Of a stretch of DNA of 64,000 nt, positions 1 through 9,620 are shown piece by piece. Position 1 is the first letter of the stretch. Every line of letters begins with the position of its first letter. The stretch comes from Streptomyces macrolidinus. GTDB taxonomy: Bacteria > Actinomycetota > Actinomycetes > Streptomycetales > Streptomycetaceae. The stretch lies in assembly GCF_023887685.1 (NCBI RefSeq), contig NZ_JAMWMR010000013.1, positions 98,283-162,282 on the forward strand, in the 5' to 3' direction. The notes beneath the pieces were generated by a model, which saw only the letters and a list, made by a program, of their open reading frames with translations, had not been told where the DNA came from and did not search any database. The translations under genes and the position numbers were made by a program.

Positions 1-1
1 C

Positions 2-157
2 GTGGGCGCTGCGCTGGCCAGGGCGGAGCTGCAGATCGTCATCTCCTCGCTGCTGAACCGCTTCCCCGGCCTGCGGCTCGCGGAGGACGTCGAGGCCCTG
101 GAGCTGACGACGGGGATGATGGTGCACGGCCTGACCCGGTTGCCCGTCACCTGGTGA
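2..157 (+). CDS. Cytochrome P450, C-terminal end (cut by the left edge)
   Basis: The reading frame is open from the left edge and stops with TGA at 155-157, leaving 51 residues. The segment (ARAELQIVISSLLNRFPGL, then LELTTGMMVHGL, ending LPVTW) has the pattern of the last helices and terminal strand of actinobacterial CYP105/107-like P450s, including the substrate-facing turn near the C-terminus. The haem-binding cysteine lies outside the window. A strong hairpin follows directly, so this is the last gene of its transcript. It may be a tailoring oxidase of locus A, but only the end is visible, so its role is inference. The P450 family call is fairly secure. Confidence 0.8.
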   Translation: MGAALARAELQIVISSLLNRFPGLRLAEDVEALELTTGMMVHGLTRLPVTW

Positions 158-164
158 CAGGCCG

Positions 165-210
165 GACCGGTGTGTTCCCGCCTCTCATCGAGGGCGGGAA
201 CACACCGGTC
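165..210. terminator. Bidirectional terminator between convergent genes
   Basis: A perfect 18-bp inverted repeat (165-182 with 193-210) has a 10-base loop. It lies 8 bp after the P450 stop and 21 bp before the stop of the opposing FAD monooxygenase, so it can end both transcripts. No T-tract follows, as is usual for Streptomyces hairpin terminators. Confidence 0.85.
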
Positions 211-231
211 ATATACGGGGAGTGGGCACTG

Positions 232-1491
232 TCAAACGCGGGTGCTGGGTGACTGCGCCGCCACGACGTGCGGTCCGGGCTTCTGCAACTGGAAGTACGC
301 GCCCCCCAGCACCCTCTCCTTCAGCCGCTGGCTCCGGTCGACCACCCGGTACAGCGAGCGGCGCAGGACACCGCCGGCGCCGTGCAGGGCGAACAGCCGC
401 TCCTGCCGCAGTTGCAGACCGCGCGACCTGCCGACCGAGGCCTCCCGTGCCCGCTGGAACCGCTCGCTCGCCCGCAGCAGCGCCGCCGCGTCCCCGCCCT
501 CGTCGAACGCCTCGCGCACCAGAGGGGCCAGCGTCACCGCGTCGATGATCGCGTGATTGACGCCCTGCCCGAGGATCGGCGTCAGTGTGTGCGCCGCGTC
601 GCCGATCAGGACCAGGCCCGGCATGGACCAGCGCGGCACCAGCGTCGTGAAGATGTCCAGCATCGAGGTGTCCGACCAGGAGCGGATCTCGCCGCGCACC
701 GACCCGGCCAGCTCGGGGGCGAGCCGGTCCAGCCGCTCGTACAGCGCGGGCAGCCCCTGGGCCCGCAGTTGCTTCAGCCCGCCCTTGGGGATGTTGAACC
801 CGACGCGCACACTGTCCGGGTGGGTCGGGATGAACAGCCCGTGCTGGTCGCCGCGGATCCGGATGCGATACGTACGGTCGTCCCACTCGGCCGGGAACGG
901 CAGCTTCAGCCACACCACGTCCCGGTCCAACGGCAGCTTCGTGTACGGCAGTCGCGACATCTCGCGGACCTTGCTGAACCGGCCGTCCGCCGCCACGGTG
1001 AGCGCCGCGCGCACCGTGATCTCGCCGTCCGGGGTGCGCGCCGCGACCCCCGTGACCGGGCCGCTCCCGCCGTCCGCGCGCAGCAGCCGGGTGGCCGTCG
1101 CCCGGCGCACCAGGGTGAAGTGCTCCGCGTGCTCCTTCTGCCCGAGGTCCGCCAGGGCCGACAGCAGCGCCGGTTGCGGCATCTCCACCGGGTAGGGGTG
1201 CGGGTAGGGGAAGCGGCGGAAGTCGGCGCGCAGCACCGTGCTGCCGGAGTCGGTGATCTCCATCCCGTGCATCTGCTGGTAGGTGCCGTCCAGCCGGTCG
1301 AGGACGCCCAGCTTGTCGAGCAGCCACACCGAGTCGGGGGAGACCGACTCGCCCCGGAAGGACCGGTCGAAGTGAACGCTCTGTTCCAGGACCACGACGG
1401 AGACCGAACGCTTGGCGAGTTCCACGGCCAGTGTGAGCCCCGCCGGACCTCCTCCGACCACACACACCTCTGCGGTCAGCTCAGTTGTCAT
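232..1491 (-). CDS. FAD-dependent monooxygenase/oxidoreductase
   Basis: This 419-residue flavoprotein has the N-terminal dinucleotide-binding motif VGGGPAGLTLAVEL (residues about 11-24), a FRGESVSPDS segment typical of PHBH-like monooxygenases and related halogenases, and the second FAD motif GDAAHTLTPILGQGVN. The ATG at 1491 is chosen because the flavin motif begins about 10 residues later and an AAAGG lies upstream; an ATG at 1521 is the alternative. The gene diverges from the FkbH gene, and the shared 224-bp region carries one copy of the locus-A promoter motif in each direction, so it is probably co-regulated. The likely role is oxidative tailoring of the locus-A product. Flavoproteins of this fold also act as cyclases in spirotetronate pathways, but I cannot tell which applies here. 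Confidence 0.85.
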   Translation of the reverse strand: MTTELTAEVCVVGGGPAGLTLAVELAKRSVSVVVLEQSVHFDRSFRGESVSPDSVWLLDKLGVLDRLDGTYQQMHGMEITDSGSTVLRADFRRFPYPHPYPVEMPQPALLSALADLGQKEHAEHFTLVRRATATRLLRADGGSGPVTGVAARTPDGEITVRAALTVAADGRFSKVREMSRLPYTKLPLDRDVVWLKLPFPAEWDDRTYRIRIRGDQHGLFIPTHPDSVRVGFNIPKGGLKQLRAQGLPALYERLDRLAPELAGSVRGEIRSWSDTSMLDIFTTLVPRWSMPGLVLIGDAAHTLTPILGQGVNHAIIDAVTLAPLVREAFDEGGDAAALLRASERFQRAREASVGRSRGLQLRQERLFALHGAGGVLRRSLYRVVDRSQRLKERVLGGAYFQLQKPGPHVVAAQSPSTRV

Positions 1492-1546
1492 CGTCAGCGC
1501 TGCCTTTCCGGAAGGAGTCATCCTGCGCCGATGGTCGGCAGCCCGC

Positions 1547-1561
1547 CTAAAGCAGCCCTTG
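1547..1561 (-). promoter_or_regulatory. Locus-A 15-bp motif, copy 4 (upstream of FAD monooxygenase)
   Basis: On the minus strand this reads CAAGGGCTGCTTTAG. It matches the consensus of the other three copies at all nine invariant positions (CAAG, a C at position 10, TTAG) and lies about 56 bp upstream of the start codon at 1491. Confidence 0.55.
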
Positions 1562-1570
1562 CGGACGGTC

Positions 1571-1600
1571 CGGTCCCCGACGGTCCCCGATGGTCCCCGA
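1571..1600. repeat. Three 10-bp tandem repeats in the divergent promoter
   Basis: Units CGGTCCCCGA, CGGTCCCCGA and TGGTCCCCGA stand head to tail in near helical phase, between the two motif copies. They could be direct-repeat operator sites; this is seen in the sequence, but the function is unknown. Confidence 0.6.
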
Positions 1601-1641
1601 CGGTGCGCGCGGCCCGGCGCGCACAGGCACGCACCGGGGCG

Positions 1642-1656
1642 CAAGCACGTCTTTAG
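1642..1656 (+). promoter_or_regulatory. Locus-A 15-bp motif, copy 1 (upstream of FkbH)
   Basis: CAAGCACGTCTTTAG lies 59 bp upstream of the GTG start of the FkbH gene. It has the same CAAG-N7-TTAG layout as the copies at 3718 and 20594. Confidence 0.6.
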
Positions 1657-1715
1657 CACCGGACCCCAGGCTCCGCAGTGCCCGCCCGCCCCGTTGTCAG
1701 AGAGGCGAACAGACC

Positions 1716-3650
1716 GTGAGCACAGCAGTGACGACGTCCGCCCCGGAGGGCGCCGGACCCGTCGGCCCCCTCGACCGGCTGCGTACGCTGTACGTCGAGA
1801 GACGGCTCGTCTCCGCGTACCCGGAGGTTCCCGGACTGCTCGCCGAACTGGCCCAGTGCGACGACGGGTTCACGCACCTCGCGCGCGCGGGTCGGCTGCT
1901 CGCCAAGCTCGCTCCCGAGGACATCGCGAAGCGGCACCCCAGCGCCTTACCCGCCACCGTCGCCGTCACCGGACACGGCACGCTCGACGGGCTGACCGCA
2001 CCGCTCACTGCGGAACTCGCCCGCCACGGTGTCCCGTTGCGCCTCCGTGCCGGTGACCACGACGCGTGGCTGCGCGATCTCCAGGACACCGGCAGCCAGT
2101 TGTACGCCCCCGGCACCGAACTCGCCCTGTGCGTGCTCGACGCCCAGATCGTCTTCGACGAACTGCCCCTGCCCTGGGGCCCGGAGGACGTCGCCCGGAC
2201 GGCCGCCGCCAAGCTCGGACTTCTCGACGCGCTCGCCACCCGCTACGACGAACACGGCGCCGGGACGCTCGTACTCAACACCCTGCCGCTGCTGCCCCAG
2301 CACACGAACCAGCTCCTCGACCACCGCTCGCGTACGGAACTCTCCATCGCCTGGCGGGAGTTCAACGCGAAGCTGCTGCGGCTCGCCCTCGCCCATCCCC
2401 GGCTGCACGTCATCGACCTGGAGCCGCTGGTCGCCGAGGGCGGACCGGTGCGTGACGCACGGCTCGCCGCCTACGCCACGGTGCACCTGGGGGAGGACGT
2501 GCTCGCCAGGTACGCGCGTCAGGCGGCCCATCTGTTGCGGACGTCGCGCGGCAACGCGAAGAAGGTTCTCGTCCTGGATCTCGACAACACCCTCTGGGAC
2601 GGCATCCTCGGCGACGACGGACCCGACGGCATCGCCGCCGCCACCACCTACCGCGGTGAGGCCTTCGGCCGGTTCCAGCGGGTGGTCAAGCAGATCGGCA
2701 GCCAGGGCGTGCTGCTCGCGGTGTGCAGCAAGAACGACCCCGAGCCGGTCCTCGACGTGCTCCGCACCCACCCCGACATGACCCTGCGCGACGCCGACTT
2801 CGTCCGGATCAGCGCCGGTTGGGAACCCAAGGACGGCGCCATCCGGGACATCGCCGCCCGGCTCGACCTCGCCACCGACAGCTTCGTCTTCGTGGACGAC
2901 TCGCCCTTCGAACGCGGCCTCGTCGCCTCCTCGCTCCCCGAGATCGCCCTGATCGGGATCGACGAGGAACCGGCCCTGCACATCGACCGGTTGCTCGCCG
3001 ACGGCTGGTTCGACGTACGGGAACTGACCACCGAGGACCGGGGCCGCGCCGCGCAGTACCGCCAGGAGGCCGACCGGCAGGACCTCCAGCGGGCCACCGG
3101 CTCGATGGAGGAGTATCTGCGCGCCCTCGATGTGAGGGTCGAAGTCGCCCCGGTCCGCGACCACGAAGTGGCCCGGGTCGCCCAGATGACCCTGCGCACC
3201 AACCAGTTCAATCTCACCACTCGTCGGCTCCAGCCGCCCGACGTCCGCGAACGCCTCGATACGCCGGGCCACTTGGTGCTGGCCGTACGCTCCCGCGACC
3301 GCTTCGGTGACAACGGGGTCGTCGGAGCGCTCTTCGCGCACCGGGAGGACACGTCCCTGCGCATCGACAACATGGTGCTCAGTTGCCGGGTCTTCGCCCG
3401 CGGTATCGAACAGGCCGCCCTCGCCGCGCTGTTGGAGCACGCTCTGGACTCGGGCGCGGCGGAGGTACGCGCGAGCTACCGGCCCACCGCCAAGAACCAC
3501 AAGGTGCGCGACTTCTACCCGTCACTCGGATTCGAGCAGACCGCCGAACGAGCGGACACCACTGTCGAGTTCACCCATGCGCTCACCCAACTGCCCGAAG
3601 CACCAGGGCATGTGACCCTCGACGCGGACTTCCCCGACCGCGCCCGATGA
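1716..3650 (+). CDS. FkbH-like glyceryl-S-ACP synthase (HAD superfamily)
   Basis: The protein has 644 residues. FkbH enzymes take D-1,3-bisphosphoglycerate, remove a phosphate and load glyceryl onto an ACP as a three-carbon unit for tetronates or methoxymalonyl-ACP. The HAD nucleophile motif VLDLDNTLWDG is at about residue 286, and CSKND and FVDDSPFE supply later HAD motifs. A C-terminal GNAT-like part contains KNHKVRDFYPSLGF. The GTG start follows GAGAGG; longer frames run into non-coding upstream sequence. An ACP, a KASIII-like enzyme and a 2-oxoacid-type acyltransferase downstream, and the absence of an FkbG/I/J/K methoxymalonyl set beside it, point to tetronate formation. A TTA codon at 1947-1949 makes translation likely bldA-dependent. 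Family call firm; pathway role inferred. Confidence 0.92.
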   Translation: MSTAVTTSAPEGAGPVGPLDRLRTLYVERRLVSAYPEVPGLLAELAQCDDGFTHLARAGRLLAKLAPEDIAKRHPSALPATVAVTGHGTLDGLTAPLTAELARHGVPLRLRAGDHDAWLRDLQDTGSQLYAPGTELALCVLDAQIVFDELPLPWGPEDVARTAAAKLGLLDALATRYDEHGAGTLVLNTLPLLPQHTNQLLDHRSRTELSIAWREFNAKLLRLALAHPRLHVIDLEPLVAEGGPVRDARLAAYATVHLGEDVLARYARQAAHLLRTSRGNAKKVLVLDLDNTLWDGILGDDGPDGIAAATTYRGEAFGRFQRVVKQIGSQGVLLAVCSKNDPEPVLDVLRTHPDMTLRDADFVRISAGWEPKDGAIRDIAARLDLATDSFVFVDDSPFERGLVASSLPEIALIGIDEEPALHIDRLLADGWFDVRELTTEDRGRAAQYRQEADRQDLQRATGSMEEYLRALDVRVEVAPVRDHEVARVAQMTLRTNQFNLTTRRLQPPDVRERLDTPGHLVLAVRSRDRFGDNGVVGALFAHREDTSLRIDNMVLSCRVFARGIEQAALAALLEHALDSGAAEVRASYRPTAKNHKVRDFYPSLGFEQTAERADTTVEFTHALTQLPEAPGHVTLDADFPDRAR

Positions 3651-3717
3651 GCTGAGCCCCCACCCTCGGGGGAGCCCTGGTGACCAGCACGCACCTGTGC
3701 CACCGGCCGGGAACGCA

Positions 3718-3732
3718 CAAGCGTCTCCTTAG
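3718..3732 (+). promoter_or_regulatory. Locus-A 15-bp motif, copy 2 (upstream of fatty acyl-AMP ligase)
   Basis: CAAGCGTCTCCTTAG lies 81 bp upstream of the ligase start. It is followed at 3790-3804 by TCTCGGAGAGGTCAG, identical to a stretch at 20661-20675 that follows copy 3. The whole promoter-leader block is therefore related between the two sites. Confidence 0.6.
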
Positions 3733-3813
3733 CGCCCCGGACGACGATCGTGATGTCAGAACAACCTGTGCCGGCGCCACGCCAGCGGATCTCGGAGAGG
3801 TCAGGGAACGACG

Positions 3814-5619
<1,806 letters not shown>

Positions 5620-5620
5620 C

Positions 5621-7423
5621 ATGGACCACGCACCGTACCGACGCGCCGAGGAGTTCGACCGCTTCCTCGGTGACCCCGACGACCCCGACGAGGTCTTCTC
5701 CTACGCGCGGTGCGCGGATCTCGACGAGCGGGAGGAGTTCCCCGCCGACATCTGCCGCCGCTTCCAGGAGTGGGGCCTGCCCGACCAGTACGTACCGGTC
5801 GAACACGGGGGCGGACTGCGCGACTACGAGCAGGTGCTCCAGCTCATCCGCACCGTCGCCCGCCGCGATCTGACCTGTGCCGTCGGCCACGGCAAGACCT
5901 ACCTCGGCGGAGTGTGCGTCTGGGTGGCCGGTTCCGCGGAGCAGGGTGCTCGCCTCGGCGCCGACATCATGGCCGGGGTCCCGGTGGCCCTCGGGCTCAC
6001 CGAACGCGCCCACGGCAGCGACCTGTTGGCCGGTGAGGTACGTACCGACGACACGACGGCGGACACCGGGGACCACTGGCTGGTCAGCGGCGAGAAGTGG
6101 CTGATCAACAACGCCACCCGGGGGTCGTTGCTGTCGCTGCTGACCCGTACGCGTCCGGAGGCGGGCCCGCGCGGCTTCAGCGTCCTCCTCGTGGACAAGC
6201 GCCGACTCGACACGGACACCTACCGCCACCTCCCCAAGATCCGTACCCACGGCATCCGTGGCGCCGACATCTCCGGTATCGCCTTCGACGGCGCCCGGGT
6301 GCCGCGCGGTGCCCTCGTCGGGGAGGAAGGCGCCGGTCTGGAGATCGTGCTGAAGGCGCTCCAGCTCACCCGCACCATGTGCGCGGCCCTGTCGCTCGGC
6401 GCCGGCGACCACGGGCTCCGGCTCGGCCTGGACTTCGCCGAGCAACGCGAGCTGTACGGACGGCGGTTGATCGATCTCCCGCAGGCCCGGCACGTGCTCA
6501 CCGGCGCCGCCGCCGACGTCCTGCTGCACGAGGCGGTCGCCCTGGTCGCCGCCCGTGCCGTGCAGACCCAGACCGCGGAACTCGGTGTCACCGCGGCCGT
6601 GACCAAGTACCTGCTGCCCACCGGCACCGACCAGGTCCTCGCCGACCTGGCCGGGCTGCTCGGCGCCCGCGCCTTCCTCAAGAGCGGTCACCCCTACGGC
6701 CGGTTCCAGAAGGTCGCGCGCGACCACCGCCTGGTCGGGCTCTTCGACGGCAACACCCTGGTCAACCTCAACTCCCTGATCAACCAGTTCCGTTCACTGG
6801 CCCGAGGCTTCCGGCGCGGCACCGGTGACACCGCGGGCAGCGACACCGCCTGCGACCTCGGCGCCCCCCTGCCGCCCCTGGACCCCGCGAAGCTGTCCCT
6901 GGTCGCCCGGCACGGCAGCGGAGTGATGGCGCGGCTCGCGTCCTGCGTCGAGGAGGTCACCCGGCGTGCGGGGCCGAACCCCGCGCTCGCCCCGGTGGCC
7001 GAGGCCGCGCGGCGGCTGTTCGCCGTCACCACCGCGGTGCACGCGGACATGGAGGAGTACCAGGGTGCGCTCACCGACGTCCCGCCCGCCGCCTTCGAGG
7101 TCGCGCGCCGCTACACCCTGTGCTGGGCGGGAGCTGCCTGCCTCGGGCTGTGGACCCGCAGCGTCGACCAGGTGCGCGACGACCCCCGCACCGGGCCGCT
7201 GTGGCGCGACGGCCTGTGGCTGCACACCGCCCTGGACCGGCTGCTGGTCCGCCTCGGCGAACCGGCGGCGGCCGACCGGGAGACATACGAAGCACTGCTC
7301 GGCACCCTGCGGGCGGCCCGCTCCTCGGGGCGGCTGTTCTCCCTGCTGCCCCAACAAGGCCCCGAACGGCCGCCGTTGACGCCCGGTGCGGTCACCGGAG
7401 ACAGGGAGAGGACACCATGCTGA
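5621..7423 (+). CDS. Acyl-CoA dehydrogenase family protein 1 (acyl-ACP desaturating candidate)
   Basis: The protein has 600 residues, about 200 more than ordinary acyl-CoA dehydrogenases. The core runs from about residue 20 to 400: GLTERAHGSD (flavin and substrate segment), WLINNATRG, FDGARVPRGALVG, and YGRRLIDLPQARHVLTG. The C-terminal 200 residues form a helical extension without catalytic motifs. Paired long dehydrogenases next to an acyl ligase and an ACP occur in the enduracidin and ramoplanin lipid-tail systems, where they install conjugated double bonds. By analogy this enzyme should introduce an alpha,beta double bond into the FAAL-loaded chain. It overlaps the next gene by 7 bp (ATGCTGA). 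Family firm; substrate inferred. Confidence 0.85.
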   Translation: MDHAPYRRAEEFDRFLGDPDDPDEVFSYARCADLDEREEFPADICRRFQEWGLPDQYVPVEHGGGLRDYEQVLQLIRTVARRDLTCAVGHGKTYLGGVCVWVAGSAEQGARLGADIMAGVPVALGLTERAHGSDLLAGEVRTDDTTADTGDHWLVSGEKWLINNATRGSLLSLLTRTRPEAGPRGFSVLLVDKRRLDTDTYRHLPKIRTHGIRGADISGIAFDGARVPRGALVGEEGAGLEIVLKALQLTRTMCAALSLGAGDHGLRLGLDFAEQRELYGRRLIDLPQARHVLTGAAADVLLHEAVALVAARAVQTQTAELGVTAAVTKYLLPTGTDQVLADLAGLLGARAFLKSGHPYGRFQKVARDHRLVGLFDGNTLVNLNSLINQFRSLARGFRRGTGDTAGSDTACDLGAPLPPLDPAKLSLVARHGSGVMARLASCVEEVTRRAGPNPALAPVAEAARRLFAVTTAVHADMEEYQGALTDVPPAAFEVARRYTLCWAGAACLGLWTRSVDQVRDDPRTGPLWRDGLWLHTALDRLLVRLGEPAAADRETYEALLGTLRAARSSGRLFSLLPQQGPERPPLTPGAVTGDRERTPC

Positions 7424-9207
7424 CCGGCACGGAGCCCGAGAGCACGCACGCGACGACCGCCGCCACACCGGACGGCCGGGGCGCACCGGGACAGGAGGCG
7501 CGCGCGGCGGCCCGCGTGGCCGAAGTGGACCGAAGGCTCGGCGACCCCACCGACGAACGCAACGAACTCTCCTACGCCCGACTGGTCGAGGCGGACGAGG
7601 CCGGTGAACTCTGCGCGGCGGGCGAGCGCGCCCTGGACGAACTGAGGCTCGGCGCCGACTTCGTACCGGGTGCCGAGGGCGGGAGCCTGGAACGGCTGGA
7701 CACCTTGGTCCGGGTCATGCGGCAGGTGTTCCGCCGGGACGTCGCCCTCGGCCTCGGCTACGGCGTGACCTCCTTCATGGCCGCCGTGAACGTCTGGACC
7801 TCCGGTGACGCCGCGCAGCGCGCACGCCTCGCACGGATCCTCACCGACGGTGGCAAGGTCTCGGTCGCCTACCACGAACTCGCGCACGGCAACGACTTCA
7901 CACGCAACGAGTTCGCGGCCCGCCCCGCCGAGGAAGGCGGGTATCTGCTCAGCGGCGCCAAACAGGTCATCAACAACGCCGGACGCGCCGACGCCTGGGT
8001 CCTGTTCAGCCGCACCGACCCCGCACCCGGCAGTCGCAGCCACTCCGTGCTCTTCGTCGAGCGCGCGGGACTCGACACGGACACCTGGCAGGTCCTGCCC
8101 CGCTACGACACCGTCGGTGTGCGCGGCTGCCATCTGTCCGGACTCCGGTTCGACCACACCCGCGTACCCGCCGCGTCCCTCGTCGGCGCCGCCGGGCAGG
8201 GAGTCGACACCGCCCTGCGCGCCTTCCAGCTCACCCGGGCCGCGCTCCCCGGCATGGCGGTCGGCACCACCGACACGGCCCTGCGGACCGTGGTGTGCTT
8301 CGCACTCGGCCGACGGCTCTACCGCAGGTCCGTCATGGAGATCCCGCACGCCACGGCCACCCTGTCCGGGGCCTTCGTCGACCTCCTCACCTGTGACAGC
8401 CTCTCCCTGGCCGCGACCCGGGCCGTGCACCTGCTCCCCGAGCAGACCAGCGTCCTCGCCGCCGCCACCAAGTACCTCGTGCCGAAGCTGCTCACCGACA
8501 CCCTGCACGACCTCTCCATCGTGCTCGGCGCCCGCTTCTACCTCCGCGACGGTGAACACGGCATCTTCCAGAAGCACCTCCGCGACCTGCCGGTGCTCAG
8601 CCTCGGCCACGCGGGCTCCGCCGCCTGCCAGGCCACGATCATCCCCCAACTGTCCCGGCTCGCCCGGCGCTCCTGGTTCCACGACGAACCCGCCCCCGCC
8701 GAACTCTTCCGGCCCCACGCGGAGTTGCCGGAGATCCCCTTCGACCGGCTCGCCCTGACCGGCGGACGGGACGGGCTCAGCGCCACCCTGGTCGCCGCCG
8801 CGGACACCCCGCCTGCTGCCACAGGCGAAGAACGAGCCGTCCAAGGGCTCGTCGCGACGTTGGTGGACGAACTGCGTCAGGTCCAGGAGGCGAGCCGCGC
8901 GCTCGCGCCCGAGGACCGCACGGCGCTCGCGGGCCCCGCCGCCTTCGCCCTCGCCGACCGGTACGCCCTCCTGCTCGCGGCGTCCTCGGCCATCGGCGTC
9001 CGGCAGCAGGCGCTGCGTGACGGCAGTGACGCGTTCCTCGCCGACCCCGCCTGGCTCGCCGCCGCCCTGCACCGGATCGCCCGGCGGCTCGGGCGGCGGC
9101 CCGCCGCGCTCCCGGCGTCCGTGGACGCCCGGGTGCACGAGGAAGTACTGCGCAGATTCCACGCCCGCGGCAGCTACGACCTGTACGACACCCCGCTCGT
9201 CGGCTGA
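7417..9207 (+). CDS. Acyl-CoA dehydrogenase family protein 2
   Basis: This 596-residue protein is a clear paralogue of the upstream gene. It shares YHELAHGNDFTRNEF, YLLSGAKQVINNAGRADAW, FDHTRVPAASLVGAAGQG and the long helical C-terminal extension. The start at 7417 follows AGGGAGAGGACACC and overlaps the stop of dehydrogenase 1. Two sequence-divergent copies suggest two successive oxidations, giving a 2,4-diene or a similar pattern on the ACP-bound chain. Where enduracidin or ramoplanin enzymes act is known from the literature; whether these do the same is inference. Alternatively one copy could act on another intermediate. Confidence 0.85.
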   Translation: MLTGTEPESTHATTAATPDGRGAPGQEARAAARVAEVDRRLGDPTDERNELSYARLVEADEAGELCAAGERALDELRLGADFVPGAEGGSLERLDTLVRVMRQVFRRDVALGLGYGVTSFMAAVNVWTSGDAAQRARLARILTDGGKVSVAYHELAHGNDFTRNEFAARPAEEGGYLLSGAKQVINNAGRADAWVLFSRTDPAPGSRSHSVLFVERAGLDTDTWQVLPRYDTVGVRGCHLSGLRFDHTRVPAASLVGAAGQGVDTALRAFQLTRAALPGMAVGTTDTALRTVVCFALGRRLYRRSVMEIPHATATLSGAFVDLLTCDSLSLAATRAVHLLPEQTSVLAAATKYLVPKLLTDTLHDLSIVLGARFYLRDGEHGIFQKHLRDLPVLSLGHAGSAACQATIIPQLSRLARRSWFHDEPAPAELFRPHAELPEIPFDRLALTGGRDGLSATLVAAADTPPAATGEERAVQGLVATLVDELRQVQEASRALAPEDRTALAGPAAFALADRYALLLAASSAIGVRQQALRDGSDAFLADPAWLAAALHRIARRLGRRPAALPASVDARVHEEVLRRFHARGSYDLYDTPLVG

Positions 9208-9332
9208 CGGACACCGGCCCCGGACCAGGCCCCCGGACCAGGTCCCCACGGACACCGGCCCGCCCGCGACAGCCACCGGACGACGACATCACGACCGCAA
9301 GCGAAACAGCTCACCCCGCCGAGGAGTGCCCC

Positions 9333-9620
9333 ATGCCCGTTCCGACCACCGCACCCACCACCGAGTCGTTGACCACATGGTTGGCCGAGCGCATCGCCCT
9401 CTACCTCACGCGGCAGCCCGCCGAGATCGACCCGGACGTGCCCCTCGCGGAGTACGGCCTCGACTCCGTCGCCGCGCTCAGCCTGTGCGGAGACATCGAG
9501 GACGACTTCGACCTCGTGATCGAGCCGACCGCCGCCTGGGACTACCCGACCGTCCACGCGCTCGCCGGCCACCTCATGGCGGAGTTCGCCGCGGACACCG
9601 CGCAGGGCGGCGGCGCCTGA
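9333..9620 (+). CDS. Acyl carrier protein (lipid-loading ACP)
   Basis: The 95-residue stand-alone carrier has the phosphopantetheine site EYGLDSVAAL at about residues 42-51, with the usual acidic flanks. The ATG at 9333 follows GAGGAGTGCCCC. It ends with TGATG overlapping the PKS start. Its place between the dehydrogenases and the single PKS module makes it the probable carrier of the FAAL-activated chain during desaturation. The 125-bp gap before it has short direct repeats of a GGACACCGGCCC type but no clear promoter. Confidence 0.92.
   Translation: MPVPTTAPTTESLTTWLAERIALYLTRQPAEIDPDVPLAEYGLDSVAALSLCGDIEDDFDLVIEPTAAWDYPTVHALAGHLMAEFAADTAQGGGA

Larger units (their letters stand above)
1492..1715. 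promoter_or_regulatory. Divergent promoter region (FAD monooxygenase / FkbH)
   Basis: This 224-bp gap separates two divergent genes. It contains a minus-strand copy of the CAAG-N6-TTAG motif (1547-1561), three 10-bp tandem units (1571-1600) and a plus-strand motif copy (1642-1656). The two motif copies point outward, each toward its own gene. Confidence 0.6.

Noticed and set aside
209..3500. Long open frames on the strand opposite to real genes (for example 1947-3500 minus)
   Set aside because: High GC makes antisense frames stay open. Their composition is Arg/Pro/Gly-rich without motifs, and they overlap clear genes.
1716..3650. FkbH as part of a methoxymalonyl-ACP extender cassette of locus A
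   Set aside because: The FkbG, FkbI, FkbJ and FkbK set is not next to it, and the two dehydrogenases here are ~600-aa lipid-type proteins, not FkbI. The KASIII and acyltransferase fit tetronate use better.
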